A stretch of 41,684 nucleotides of DNA, from the NCBI GenBank assembly GCA_022708025.1, contig JAKIZM010000027.1:1-41684 (forward strand). The letters run 5' to 3'. This document shows, piece after piece, positions 10,923 to 19,876 of the stretch (its first letter is position 1; every line of letters starts with the position of its first letter). The position numbers and the translations under genes are program-made. This DNA is from Bacteroidota bacterium (GTDB taxonomy: Bacteria; Bacteroidota; Ignavibacteria; Ignavibacteriales; Ignavibacteriaceae). The notes below the pieces were generated by a model that was given only the letters and a program-made list of their open reading frames with translations, did not search any database and had not been told where the DNA came from.

Positions 10923-11720
10923 ATGAAAGCTATCGAAAAAATTCTTATTAACAACAAAGCGGGTAAATTTGTTTGTGTTGGTTTGGATAGTGACATAAAA
11001 AAAATTCCTAAGATCCTGCAGAGCGATAAAGATGCTGTATATAAATTTAATTCAGAAATAATAGAAGCTACAAAAGATTATGCAGCAGCATACAAAATAA
11101 ATTTTGCATTCTATGAACAAAACGGTTCTAAAGGTTTAAGTGAGCTTGAAAGAACTGCAGAACTGATTCCTGATAATATCCTTTCAATTGCGGATGCAAA
11201 ACGAGGCGACATTGGTAATACATCTGAAATGTATGCCCGCTCGGTTTATGAACATTTCAAATTTGATTCTGTTACACTTAATCCATATATGGGCAAAGAT
11301 TCATTACAGCCGTTCTTAGATTATCACGATAAACTTAATTTTATTTTAGTGCTAACATCAAATCCAGGCGCAAATGATTTTGAAAAACTCCTTTTGGATA
11401 ATGGAAAATTTGTTTATCAGGAAATTCTCTTAAAAATAAATCAGTGGAATGATCATCATAATTGCGGAATAGTGTTTGGTGCTACAAAAACTGAAGAATT
11501 AAAATCAAATATTAAAAACTTTGGAGAGTTAACCGTTTTGCTTCCGGGTGTTGGCGCTCAAGGCGGCAGTATGTCGGATGTTAAAAAAGTTTTTAAAGAT
11601 AATAAGAGAGAAAATTATATTGTTAATGTTAGCAGAAGTATTATTTATAAAAGTTCAGATTCAGATTTTGCTGAAGCAGCCAGAAATGAAATTATAGCGC
11701 TGCATCAAATTAGTTATTGA
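10923..11720 (+). CDS. pyrF: Orotidine 5'-phosphate decarboxylase, type 2
   Basis: Decarboxylates OMP to UMP. 265 aa, the longer type 2 form (about 265-280 aa; the E. coli form is about 245). The catalytic Asp-Lys-Asp cluster is in SIADAKRGDIGNT. Other signatures are FVCVGLDSD, NPYMGKDSLQPF, VLTSNPGANDF, LLPGVGAQGGS and the phosphate-binding VNVSRSIIYKS. It starts 6 nt after rodA and is probably the last gene of the purN-to-pyrF run. A 95-nt gap before the next gene contains a promoter-like TAATTTTG but no clear terminator hairpin. Confidence 0.95.
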   Translation: MKAIEKILINNKAGKFVCVGLDSDIKKIPKILQSDKDAVYKFNSEIIEATKDYAAAYKINFAFYEQNGSKGLSELERTAELIPDNILSIADAKRGDIGNTSEMYARSVYEHFKFDSVTLNPYMGKDSLQPFLDYHDKLNFILVLTSNPGANDFEKLLLDNGKFVYQEILLKINQWNDHHNCGIVFGATKTEELKSNIKNFGELTVLLPGVGAQGGSMSDVKKVFKDNKRENYIVNVSRSIIYKSSDSDFAEAARNEIIALHQISY

Positions 11721-11815
11721 TTGATGTTAGGTTTAAGTTATATAATATTGTAGCTATTTTAGTTTATTATTAATAAAATAATTACTGAAATACTTAAATT
11801 AATTTTGAGTTTCTC

Positions 11816-13303
11816 TTGAAAACGAAGAATAAATTTCCGGAAGATCTGATTTACAAGGTTTGGGAAGAAAAACGTTTTAATCTGCCCCTGACTTCTGCCG
11901 AAGGACTTCCGATAGATATTCTGGATTCCGGTGTCAGAAATAATGAAGTTGCCGGTCCTGACTATCAGCATGCAAAAATTAGAATTGGCAATATAACTTT
12001 TACAGGTGATGTTGAAATAGATACTGCCCATTCTGATTGGAAAGCACACGGACATAATATCAATGAACGATATAATAAAGTAATTCTGCATGTAGTCTTA
12101 TCAAACGATTCTTCATATCCTTTTGTTGTTACCCAGAATGGAAGAAAGGTTCCTACTCTTTCGATAGAAAATCATTTAAGCACTTCAATAAAAGAAAACA
12201 TCAATAAAGATCTTGCTGAGATAAACCAAGGGACTAAGTTAAAAATGCCTTGTGCAGAATTAAACAATCAGCTGCTGCGAAAAGATAAGTTACATTTAGT
12301 AAAAAGTTTAGGTTTAATCCGATTCAGAAAAAAATGCGAAAAAGATATTGAGAGATTAAAAGAACTGATTTTACTTAAACAGCTTCAGATTAAAGAGCCA
12401 AAGATTTATCACGATTTCTATAAAGAAGTATCAACCCGAACTTTCAGTCAATCTGAATTTGAACAAAAGCAGATATGGGAAACATTATTATATGAGCAAA
12501 TATTTGAGGCTCTTGGATATTCGAAGAATAAAGACAGCATGCTTAAATTAAGCAGATATGCAGAAATAGATTCGTTTTATAAAATTGAAAACCGGGATTC
12601 TGAAACAATTGAAAGTATATTATTTCACATTAGCGGTTTATTTCCCGCAGTAACAGATATTCTTGATGAAAGAACCTCTGAGTATATCCGCAAAAGTATT
12701 GATATATGGAATAAAGTTAAGGTAAATTTTGATTCGGGAATAATGAACAAGAATGAATGGAACTTTTTTAAGTTAAGACCTCAGAATTTTCCTACTCTTA
12801 GAATTGCTGCAGGAGCCAGAATATTAAAAAAACTTGTTAATGCTGATCTGTTTAATAACCTTATTAGGATATTCGAGGAATATTCTGATACAAATAAAAT
12901 CATTAATAAACTTAGGAATACTATAATTACAAAAGGGGAAGGATATTGGGCTAATTACTACACATTTAACAAGCCTGCAAAAAACAAGTTAAACTATTTT
13001 ATTGGTGTTGGTCGTACTGATGAGATTGTGGTAAACATTATTTTACCTTTGTTCTCTGTTTACTTTGAAATGATGAATCAGGAAAAAACATCCAAAAAGG
13101 TTCTTAATGTATTTCTGAATTATTATCAGAAGGAAAGTAATCACTTAGTTGATCAAGTTAATGAGAACTTAGGGTTTAAAAATGAAAAATTCCGGAGTGT
13201 TTATTATCAGGGAATGATTGAATTATTCAGGAGTTACTGTATAAAAAACAAATGCCTTGAATGTGAGATAGGGAAAAAAGTCTTTACTAATTATTCTGAG
13301 TAA
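11816..13303 (+). CDS. DUF2851 family protein
   Basis: A 495-aa cytoplasmic protein of the DUF2851 family, which is widespread in Bacteroidota and Chlorobi and uncharacterised. Typical features are the N-terminal [13 protein letters not shown], the conserved block [20 protein letters not shown] with NKVILHVVL, and a C-terminal [14 protein letters not shown] with clustered Cys. The acidic/His-rich GDVEI-SDW-H block looks like an active site, perhaps nuclease-like; that is speculation. The start is TTG at 11816, only about 9 nt after a TAATTTTG -7-like element, so the mRNA could be nearly leaderless. Its 3' end overlaps the convergent nuclease gene by 17 nt. Confidence 0.85.
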   Translation: MKTKNKFPEDLIYKVWEEKRFNLPLTSAEGLPIDILDSGVRNNEVAGPDYQHAKIRIGNITFTGDVEIDTAHSDWKAHGHNINERYNKVILHVVLSNDSSYPFVVTQNGRKVPTLSIENHLSTSIKENINKDLAEINQGTKLKMPCAELNNQLLRKDKLHLVKSLGLIRFRKKCEKDIERLKELILLKQLQIKEPKIYHDFYKEVSTRTFSQSEFEQKQIWETLLYEQIFEALGYSKNKDSMLKLSRYAEIDSFYKIENRDSETIESILFHISGLFPAVTDILDERTSEYIRKSIDIWNKVKVNFDSGIMNKNEWNFFKLRPQNFPTLRIAAGARILKKLVNADLFNNLIRIFEEYSDTNKIINKLRNTIITKGEGYWANYYTFNKPAKNKLNYFIGVGRTDEIVVNIILPLFSVYFEMMNQEKTSKKVLNVFLNYYQKESNHLVDQVNENLGFKNEKFRSVYYQGMIELFRSYCIKNKCLECEIGKKVFTNYSE

Positions 13304-13874
13304 GTCTTTTTATTTCATCTCTTAATTTTGCGGCTCTTTCAAACTCTTCACTTTCCAAAGCCTCTCTGAGCTTATCCTGCAATGCAGCTATTTTTGCTTC
13401 TTTAGATAATGGTTTTTTCTCTTGTTCCTGATCGGAACTTTCAAAACCAGGTATATCAGTTTCATCAGATGGAACAAATGCAGCTGTTTCCATTACAATT
13501 TCGCTTACAAAAATCGGTGCATCAGCCCGCACAGCCAAAGCAATAGCATCACTTGGCCGTGCGTCAATTTCATTTGTTAACCCTGATGATTCTAAAACGA
13601 TCCTTGCAAAAAAAGTATTATCTTTTAATTCATTGATAATTATTTCAATTACATTAGCACCAAGATTATCAATAAGAACTTTCAGAAGATCGTGTGTTAG
13701 CGGTCTTGGCGGTTTTACTCTTTCCATTTCAAGAGCTATTGCCTGTGCTTCAAAAGCACCAATGATTATAGGCAATCTTCTGGCACCATTTATTTCTTTA
13801 AGAAGAATGGCATAAGCACCGCCAGTAGATGGGCTTGATGAAAGACCAAGTATTTCACACTGAACTTTTTCCAA
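13287..13874 (-). CDS. Bifunctional nuclease family (DUF151) with UVR tail
   Basis: A 195-aa protein. Residues 1-135 form the bifunctional nuclease / DUF151 domain ([69 protein letters not shown]), known as a DNase/RNase fold in plants and thermophiles. Residues about 155-193 form a UVR (UvrB/UvrC interaction) motif, [20 protein letters not shown], joined through an acidic linker. This two-domain form is known in Bacteroidota. Biological role uncertain. It lies 16 nt downstream of etfA on the same strand, so it probably belongs to the etf transcript. Confidence 0.88.
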   Translation of the reverse strand: MEKVQCEILGLSSSPSTGGAYAILLKEINGARRLPIIIGAFEAQAIALEMERVKPPRPLTHDLLKVLIDNLGANVIEIIINELKDNTFFARIVLESSGLTNEIDARPSDAIALAVRADAPIFVSEIVMETAAFVPSDETDIPGFESSDQEQEKKPLSKEAKIAALQDKLREALESEEFERAAKLRDEIKRLTQNN

Positions 13875-13890
13875 CTTAAGACCTTCAGAA

Positions 13891-14859
13891 TTATGATTTA
13901 ATTTTTTTAATTTCTTCAGTTAAAACAGGTAAAATTTCAAAAACATCTCCTGCAATACCATAATCAGCAATACTGAAAATCGGGGCATCTTTATCTTTAT
14001 TTATTGCAACTATATATTTTGATGAAGACATTCCTGCCAGATGTTGAATTGCACCTGAAATTCCGCAAGCTATATATAGTGAAGGTGATACTGTTTTTCC
14101 TGTTTGTCCGACCTGTTCACTATGTGGTCGCCATCCTGCATCAACAACTGCTCTTGATGCGCCAACTGCTGCGCCAAGAACTTCTGCAAGAGATTCAATT
14201 AGATTGAAATGCTCTGGTCCTTTCATTCCTCTTCCACCCGCTACAATAATGTTTGCTTCTGCAACATCAAGTTTTCCTTCAGACTTTTTATAAGCAACCA
14301 CTTTTGTTTTCAGATTTGGATTCGAAATTTCTTCAACTTTTATCTCCGGACTTTGATCAGATACTTTTTCAGCTTTGAATACATTGGGTCTGATCGTGTA
14401 TATTTTTACATCAGAATGCAGCTTTGATTTTATATAAGCTTTGCCTGCATAAACCGGACGAGTTGCAATTATTTCATCGCCTTCCACGGTTAAATTAATA
14501 CAATCAACAATACAAGCTGAGTTTAGTTTAACAGCTATGCGTGGAGTTAATTCATTCCCAAAAGATGTATTACCTAATATTATAACACTTGCATTTACTT
14601 CTTTAGCATAATTACTGGTCAACTCGGAATATGCGCTCGAGCTAAAGTTATGCAGATCAGCATTTTTCAAATGAGTAATCTTTGCTGCGCCGTAATTACC
14701 AAGATTTGATAATCCTTCAATCTCAGAGCCAATTACAACAGCTTCAAATTCAAGATTTAATTCTTTAGCTAATGATACACCAACACTTACTGCTTCATAA
14801 GATATTTTTTTAATGATACCTTCTCTTTGTTCAATTACTGATAAAACTTTGTTTGCCAT
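13891..14859 (-). CDS. etfA: Electron transfer flavoprotein alpha subunit
   Basis: The FAD-binding subunit of ETF, which shuttles electrons from acyl-CoA and other dehydrogenases to the membrane quinone pool. 322 aa, typical. The C-terminal FAD domain has [54 protein letters not shown] and [19 protein letters not shown]. It lies 8 nt after etfB. No ETF:quinone oxidoreductase or dehydrogenase is in this window, so its partners must be elsewhere. Confidence 0.96.
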   Translation of the reverse strand: MANKVLSVIEQREGIIKKISYEAVSVGVSLAKELNLEFEAVVIGSEIEGLSNLGNYGAAKITHLKNADLHNFSSSAYSELTSNYAKEVNASVIILGNTSFGNELTPRIAVKLNSACIVDCINLTVEGDEIIATRPVYAGKAYIKSKLHSDVKIYTIRPNVFKAEKVSDQSPEIKVEEISNPNLKTKVVAYKKSEGKLDVAEANIIVAGGRGMKGPEHFNLIESLAEVLGAAVGASRAVVDAGWRPHSEQVGQTGKTVSPSLYIACGISGAIQHLAGMSSSKYIVAINKDKDAPIFSIADYGIAGDVFEILPVLTEEIKKIKS

Positions 14860-14867
14860 ATTTTCAC

Positions 14868-15620
14868 CTATATTACCTTAGCTTCTTCTCGTAAAAGTTT
14901 AACTAATTCAGGAACAGCACTGCTGTCTGTTCCAAGTATTCTTCCGGGTTGCTTTGATGGTGGAAGACTCATATCAATCGTTTCTGTTAGTGCCGAATAG
15001 GCAACAGCCGGTTTCTCAGCAATATTTTTTTTCTTTGCAGCCATAATTCCTTTTAATGAAGCATATCTTGGTTCATTTAATCCTTTTTGAGCAGTGATTA
15101 CAACCGGAATCTCAGTTTCAACGACTTCTCTTCCGCCTTCAATTTCTCTTTCTGCAATCACTTTATTGCCTTCTAATTTCAAATCAACAACAACAGGAAT
15201 GCAATTATAGTTAAGCAGTTCAGCAGTTAATTGTCCGGTTATTGAATTATCAAAATCTACTGATTGCTTTCCGAAAAAAACTATTTCGCAACCCAGTGAT
15301 TTTATTTCTTCACTAAGTGCACGTGCAATTCCAAAAGAATCACGAGGCTGATCATCTTTTAATAAAACACCTTCATCAACTCCCATTGCAAGGGCTTTTC
15401 GTATTGTTTCTTTATTAGTTTCTCCGCCAACGCTTATTGCATAAACAACCGTATCTGCTCCTGATTTTTCTTTAGTTTTAAGAGCTTCTTCAATAGCAAA
15501 CTCATCATAAGGGTTAAGAATATATGTAACCCCGTTTGGATCAATAGATTTTCTGTCTGATCCTATCTTTATCCTTGTTGCAGTATCAGGTACGTGACTA
15601 ATACAAACCGCTATTTTCAT
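14868..15620 (-). CDS. etfB: Electron transfer flavoprotein beta subunit
   Basis: Partner of etfA, carrying the AMP site and the docking surface for dehydrogenases. 250 aa. Signatures: MKIAVCISHVPDTATRIKI, YILNPYDEFAIEEALK, FFGKQSVDFDNSITGQLTAE and PRYASLKGIMAAKKK. A strong Shine-Dalgarno (GGAGGTTAAATG) marks the start, unlike most genes here. A -7-like TATTTTTG lies at 15652-15659 on the minus strand. The 142-bp gap to divergent clpS holds both promoters. Confidence 0.96.
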   Translation of the reverse strand: MKIAVCISHVPDTATRIKIGSDRKSIDPNGVTYILNPYDEFAIEEALKTKEKSGADTVVYAISVGGETNKETIRKALAMGVDEGVLLKDDQPRDSFGIARALSEEIKSLGCEIVFFGKQSVDFDNSITGQLTAELLNYNCIPVVVDLKLEGNKVIAEREIEGGREVVETEIPVVITAQKGLNEPRYASLKGIMAAKKKNIAEKPAVAYSALTETIDMSLPPSKQPGRILGTDSSAVPELVKLLREEAKVI

Positions 15621-15762
15621 TTAACCTCCGTAAAGTTCTATGTTTTTTGATCAAAAATATAAACATGTAAGTGCCTAAAAACAATTTTAATATTTTTTAT
15701 GTACAAAAATTACAATATCTTACATTGTCTTTAAAAAGAATCTGAAAAGAATTAATGTTAAT

Positions 15763-16053
15763 ATGGAATTGCAGCCAAATCAATCTCAGCAAAATGAAGT
15801 TGTAACTGAAGAAACTACAGGTATTGGTTTGAGTTCTCGTGTGCTTTTATTTAATGATGATTGGCACACATTTGATGAAGTAATAGCTCAATTGATTTCT
15901 GCTACTAAATGCACTTTTGAAAAAGCCCGAAGTCTGGCATTCGAGGTTCATGTAAAAGGAAAAGCAATTGTATTTAGCGGCAGTATGAAAGATTGTCTGA
16001 AAGTATCTTCTGTATTAGAAGAAATAGCTTTGCACACTCAAATTATTACTTAG
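15763..16053 (+). CDS. clpS: ATP-dependent Clp protease adaptor ClpS
   Basis: N-end-rule adaptor that hands substrates to the Clp unfoldase. 96 aa, a typical size. After a polar N-terminal tail (about 1-25) come VLLFNDDWHTFDEVIAQLIS, whose NDD-T is the degron pocket signature, and AFEVHVKGKAIVFSG. The family usually has NDDxTPxxxV; here the loop reads NDDWHTFDEV, a mild variant. It is divergent from etfB and overlaps the 3' end of the SET gene by 8 nt. No clpA is nearby. Confidence 0.88.
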   Translation: MELQPNQSQQNEVVTEETTGIGLSSRVLLFNDDWHTFDEVIAQLISATKCTFEKARSLAFEVHVKGKAIVFSGSMKDCLKVSSVLEEIALHTQIIT

Positions 16054-16447
16054 CTTCACCTTTTTTGTTTTCGCAGCTAACACACGCACAATACTCATAA
16101 ATATCTTCATAGCCATAATGAATTGTTAATTCATCACCTGTTTCGATTGAAGATGCAGCATAAAGTATCAGATTTCCGTTATCATCTTCATCAACATCGC
16201 AATTATAATCACAAGAATGATTTATATATTTTAAGTATGAGTTGTTTGAAACATCTATAAATTCGTTATCATTTTTGTAAAAGATATAAACATTATTTTC
16301 TTCATCCTCTCTGCGTTCACATTCTTCAGAATCAATAACTTCTCCGGTTATTTGAACAATAATATCTCCTTCCTTGAAAGAAGTATTTGCAAATAACCCT
16401 TTACCATGAACTAATGATTTATCAACCTTTAAAAAATTTTTATACAT
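16046..16447 (-). CDS. Small SET-domain protein, putative lysine methyltransferase
   Basis: A 133-aa stand-alone SET domain. Residues 9-30 contain KSLVHGKGLFANTSFKEGD, the usual SET-N start. The AdoMet-binding NHSC is at 76-79 followed by N82, and the catalytic-site strand ELTIHYGY is at 106-113. A post-SET-like Cys cluster (C120, C122, C125) follows. Bacterial SET proteins of this size are known, with largely undefined substrates. It overlaps clpS tail to tail by 8 nt and has 375 bp of non-coding DNA upstream. Confidence 0.85.
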   Translation of the reverse strand: MYKNFLKVDKSLVHGKGLFANTSFKEGDIIVQITGEVIDSEECERREDEENNVYIFYKNDNEFIDVSNNSYLKYINHSCDYNCDVDEDDNGNLILYAASSIETGDELTIHYGYEDIYEYCACVSCENKKGEAK

Positions 16448-16822
16448 AATTAGAAGATTAGTGAAAAAGTAAAATTTCAGGCTGCTAAAATATGAATATT
16501 TATTTTACAAAAAAATTATTAAGCATTTTCTTTAAATACATAATTTCAATCGAAATTATTTCTCTTTTTCAATATTGGGAGAATTATATATCCATTTTTC
16601 AAAACAAAGAAATGGATATTAGTTGCTAACCAAAAATGATTGAAAAAAGAAATATTTTTTGGTATTTAATTTGTTTTATGCAGCCAACTACAACACTATT
16701 CAGGGAGAGTACTGTTAAAGTAAGTTTACAGTAAATAAGAATTATTTCTCTTTTTTATTTTTGCCTTTAGTAATAATTCTTTCAATATTGCAATAAACAT
16801 TAACTTAATTTTAGGAGGATAT
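16448..16822. other. Non-coding gap upstream of the cytochrome cluster, with nested inverted repeats
   Basis: No ORF is supported here. A hairpin pairs ATATCCATTT (16588-16597) with AAATGGATAT (16610-16619) across a 12-nt loop. It sits inside a looser inverted repeat of 16558-16573 with 16639-16653. AATTATTTCTCTTTTT occurs twice as a direct repeat (16554-16569 and 16740-16755). ACTGT-N12-ACAGT lies at 16711-16732. A -7-like TATTTTTG is at 16756-16763 without a good -33 box. This could be a regulatory region for the cytochrome genes or a decayed small repeat. Confidence 0.5.
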
Positions 16823-17356
16823 ATGAAACTCTTTAGTTGCTCTCTAGTTGTTATTATGCTCATTACAGTATTTGATGCCTTTTCGCAAAATGGAAATTCT
16901 TACGTTGGCGTTGAAACTTGTGCAATGTGTCATAAAACAGAGAAACAGGGAAGTCAGTTATCTATTTGGCAAAACAGCAAACATGCCAAAGCATACGAAA
17001 CACTTAAAACAGAACAAGCTAATCAAATAGCAAAAGATAAGGGTTTTACCACATTAGCAGTTGAAACACCTGAATGCTTAAAATGCCATGCAACCGGTTA
17101 TAATGTTGATCAGTCCTTATTAGGAAAGAAATTTAAAGTTGAAGACGGCGTACAATGCGAAACCTGTCACGGTGCTGGTTCTGCTTATAAAGATATGAAG
17201 ATAATGAAAGATAAAGAACTCGCCATTAAAAACGGATTAGTAGTTCATGAGAAACTTGAAAATTTCTGTATCAGTTGTCATAATGTTGAAAGCCCAACAT
17301 ATGTAGATATGAATATTGAGGAAGCCTGGGAAAAAATTAAACACCCGAAACCGTAA
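16823..17356 (+). CDS. Tetrahaem cytochrome c (c554-like), periplasmic
   Basis: A 177-aa protein with a Sec signal peptide (about 1-21, cleaved after FSQ) and four haem-binding motifs: CAMCH, CLKCH, CETCH and CISCH. The spacing and the sequence SIWQNSKHAKAYETL, with CLKCHATGYN, match the cytochrome c554-type family. A strong Shine-Dalgarno (TAGGAGGATAT) precedes the ATG. It is first of four genes that together look like an electron conduit across the outer membrane. Inferred role: periplasmic electron carrier to the 14-haem protein. Confidence 0.9.
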   Translation: MKLFSCSLVVIMLITVFDAFSQNGNSYVGVETCAMCHKTEKQGSQLSIWQNSKHAKAYETLKTEQANQIAKDKGFTTLAVETPECLKCHATGYNVDQSLLGKKFKVEDGVQCETCHGAGSAYKDMKIMKDKELAIKNGLVVHEKLENFCISCHNVESPTYVDMNIEEAWEKIKHPKP

Positions 17357-17397
17357 ACTAAAAAATTTATTAAAAAATAATTTTAGCAGATATATAA

Positions 17398-18663
17398 ATG
17401 AAGAAACTTATACTCGTTTTTCTGCTTGCAATAAACACAATAGTTTTTGCTCAGAATATAAATGGTCGTTTTTCAAGTTCGGTTTATACTTTTGAAAGAT
17501 ACGATTCACTTAATTCTTCCGAAAATTATGTGCGGGCATATGAAATGCTTAACCTTAATCTGAACTATAATAAGTTTTCAGTCAGGTCATATCTAAATCT
17601 TGAAACTGACTTAACTAAGGAGCAGATATCAGATCCGAGATTAAGGTTTTATAATTTATATCTTGAAGCCAGAGATTTATTTAATATTGCTACTGTTAAA
17701 GTCGGAAGGCAGCCCATAATCTACAATGTGGTAGGCGGCTTATTTGATGGCGGCTCAATCACATTAAAACATTCTGATTATAAGTTGAATGCATTTTATG
17801 GCGGTAATGTGCCGGCTTACCAGAAACTTGAAATAACAAATGATTTCAAGAATAATTTTATTATGGGTGGTAAGTTTACTACTACTGTTATTCCAAATTC
17901 TCAATTTTCTATCGGCTATGTTAATAAAAACTTTAAACCCGATAGTTATTTAGCAAACAGATTAGATCCGAATCTGAATCTGATTGAAATTGAAATTGAG
18001 AATAAATCAAATCAATATCAGTTTGTAACCGGTGAATTAAATTATACAATGCCTGAAATCGTTCAGGCATTTTTTCGTTATGATTATGATATAAATTTCA
18101 ACCAGACTTCCCGATTCGAATTCGATGCCCGAACAGAAGCTGTAAAAAATCTTGGATTGAATGTTTATTATAATTTCAGAGAACCTAAAATCAGGTATAA
18201 TTCAATCTTCTCAGTATTTGATTATGGAAACACTCACGAAATTGAAGTAGGCGCTGATTATAAGATAAACAGAATGATTACCGTTATTGGCAAGTTTGGC
18301 AATGTCCAGTACAAAGATGAAAACTCTCAAAGAATCGGAATTGGTTTATCCACTTCATACGGATCAGTTAATTATCGTAAAACATTTGGTTATGCCGGAG
18401 AGCTTGATGCAATTTCACTATACTCTGGTTATACTTTATTTGATGGTTTATTAACTCCTTCAGTTGGATTGTCATATACAAACTATAAACTTAGCCCTGA
18501 TGCAGAATCCAACAGTATTACTTCATTATTGGTAGGTACAAATATCCGTCCTTTCAGAATGTTGTCCTTCGATCTGCAAGGGCAGTATATGGATAACAAA
18601 ATATATAAAAATGATCTTAGGTTATTCTTTAAACTTAATTACTGGTTTAACTTAAATATTTAA
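17398..18663 (+). CDS. Putative outer-membrane beta-barrel (conduit porin)
   Basis: A 421-aa protein with a signal peptide (MKKLILVFLLAINTIVFAQ). The rest is alternating, aromatic-rich beta strands of 8-12 residues separated by short turns, ending in LRLFFKLNYWFNLNI, as in an outer-membrane barrel. No sequence family was recognised. Its place between two multihaem cytochrome genes suggests the porin of a porin-cytochrome conduit, although known MtrB-type barrels are larger (about 650-700 aa). A DUF1302-like or generic porin is an alternative. It starts 41 nt after the tetrahaem gene. Confidence 0.7.
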   Translation: MKKLILVFLLAINTIVFAQNINGRFSSSVYTFERYDSLNSSENYVRAYEMLNLNLNYNKFSVRSYLNLETDLTKEQISDPRLRFYNLYLEARDLFNIATVKVGRQPIIYNVVGGLFDGGSITLKHSDYKLNAFYGGNVPAYQKLEITNDFKNNFIMGGKFTTTVIPNSQFSIGYVNKNFKPDSYLANRLDPNLNLIEIEIENKSNQYQFVTGELNYTMPEIVQAFFRYDYDINFNQTSRFEFDARTEAVKNLGLNVYYNFREPKIRYNSIFSVFDYGNTHEIEVGADYKINRMITVIGKFGNVQYKDENSQRIGIGLSTSYGSVNYRKTFGYAGELDAISLYSGYTLFDGLLTPSVGLSYTNYKLSPDAESNSITSLLVGTNIRPFRMLSFDLQGQYMDNKIYKNDLRLFFKLNYWFNLNI

Positions 18664-18673
18664 ATCTCATACC

Positions 18674-19876
18674 ATGCAAAAAATAAAATTTTTATATTTG
18701 TTTATCTTTCTCGGAATAACTGCTTTGCTATTAATAGGTGCAATCAGCAGTGAGAAAAAAGATAATCTGCCTTCAAATGAAGGTAAAATCAAATTTTCTC
18801 ACTCACTTCATAAAGATCTTGTGGATTGCCAGACTTGTCACTCAGCAGTAATGGAAAGCATAAACCTTAAGAGCCGCTTATTCCCGACTCACGATAATTG
18901 TTCAGATTGTCATGAAGTTGATAATGACGAAGAATGTTCAACCTGTCATTATGATGATAATTTTGAGGCTCTTACAAAAAGAGAATCAGGACTATTATTC
19001 AATCATAAATTCCATCTTACTGATCAGAAAATTGATTGTGAATCCTGCCATAAAGGTATTTCTGATGTAGATTATAGTTGGCAGGCAGTTCAGCCTAATC
19101 CGCCAATGGAGCAGTGCTATAGCTGTCATAATAATAAAACAGTTGCTTCCAATGCTTGTGAATCATGCCATATATCTACTGTTAATTTGATACCTCAGAA
19201 TCATAAAGTTATAAGCTTTACCAAGACACACAAATTTGCAGCCTCTGAGTTTAAAGCTAATTGTATAATGTGCCACGATAATCAAAGCTGTGATGAGTGC
19301 CATGTTGCTACAATCGGAATTACTGAAGTTAATCTTAAAGATGATTTTTATCAGCCTTATTATCCCAGCAATTTTGTTGATGGTGCAAAAGTTCAGGCTA
19401 TCAGTCGTGTACACGAATTAAACTACAGGTTTATTCACGGCATTGATGCAAAAGGTAAAACTTCTGATTGTCAGACCTGCCATCAGGTAGAAACATTCTG
19501 TGCTGAATGTCATCAATCAGAAAATCAGGATTTTGCATTTGGCGGAATATTACCGGCAACACATCTTAAACCTACTTTTAAAACATTTGGTGTTGGGACC
19601 GGTGGTGGAGATCACGCAACATTAGCTAAGCGGGATATAGAAAGATGTATGTCTTGTCATGATGTTAATGGTGCTGATCCGACTTGCATTACCTGCCATT
19701 TTGATGCCGATGGTATAAAAGGTACAAATCCAAAAACTCATCCTGTTGGATTTATGAAAGGAGAAAAAGGAGATTGGCATACTGATTTTGGTTCTATTTG
19801 TTATAATTGCCATACAAGTGCATCACCAAATTCTCCGCCTACAGCCGGATTCTGTAATTATTGTCATGGAATTTAA
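18674..19876 (+). CDS. 14-haem cytochrome c
   Basis: A 400-aa protein with a hydrophobic N-terminal segment (about 4-24) without a lipobox Cys, so a signal peptide or membrane anchor. I count fourteen CxxCH motifs (CQTCH, CSDCH, CSTCH, CESCH, CYSCH, CESCH, CIMCH, CDECH, CQTCH, CAECH, CMSCH, CITCH, CYNCH, CNYCH), about one haem per 27 residues. Many further His residues (for example FSHSLHK, FNHKFHL) could be distal ligands. It starts 10 nt after the barrel gene; the next cytochrome starts directly at its stop (TAAATG). Inferred role: haem wire within or below the barrel. Confidence 0.92.
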   Translation: MQKIKFLYLFIFLGITALLLIGAISSEKKDNLPSNEGKIKFSHSLHKDLVDCQTCHSAVMESINLKSRLFPTHDNCSDCHEVDNDEECSTCHYDDNFEALTKRESGLLFNHKFHLTDQKIDCESCHKGISDVDYSWQAVQPNPPMEQCYSCHNNKTVASNACESCHISTVNLIPQNHKVISFTKTHKFAASEFKANCIMCHDNQSCDECHVATIGITEVNLKDDFYQPYYPSNFVDGAKVQAISRVHELNYRFIHGIDAKGKTSDCQTCHQVETFCAECHQSENQDFAFGGILPATHLKPTFKTFGVGTGGGDHATLAKRDIERCMSCHDVNGADPTCITCHFDADGIKGTNPKTHPVGFMKGEKGDWHTDFGSICYNCHTSASPNSPPTAGFCNYCHGI

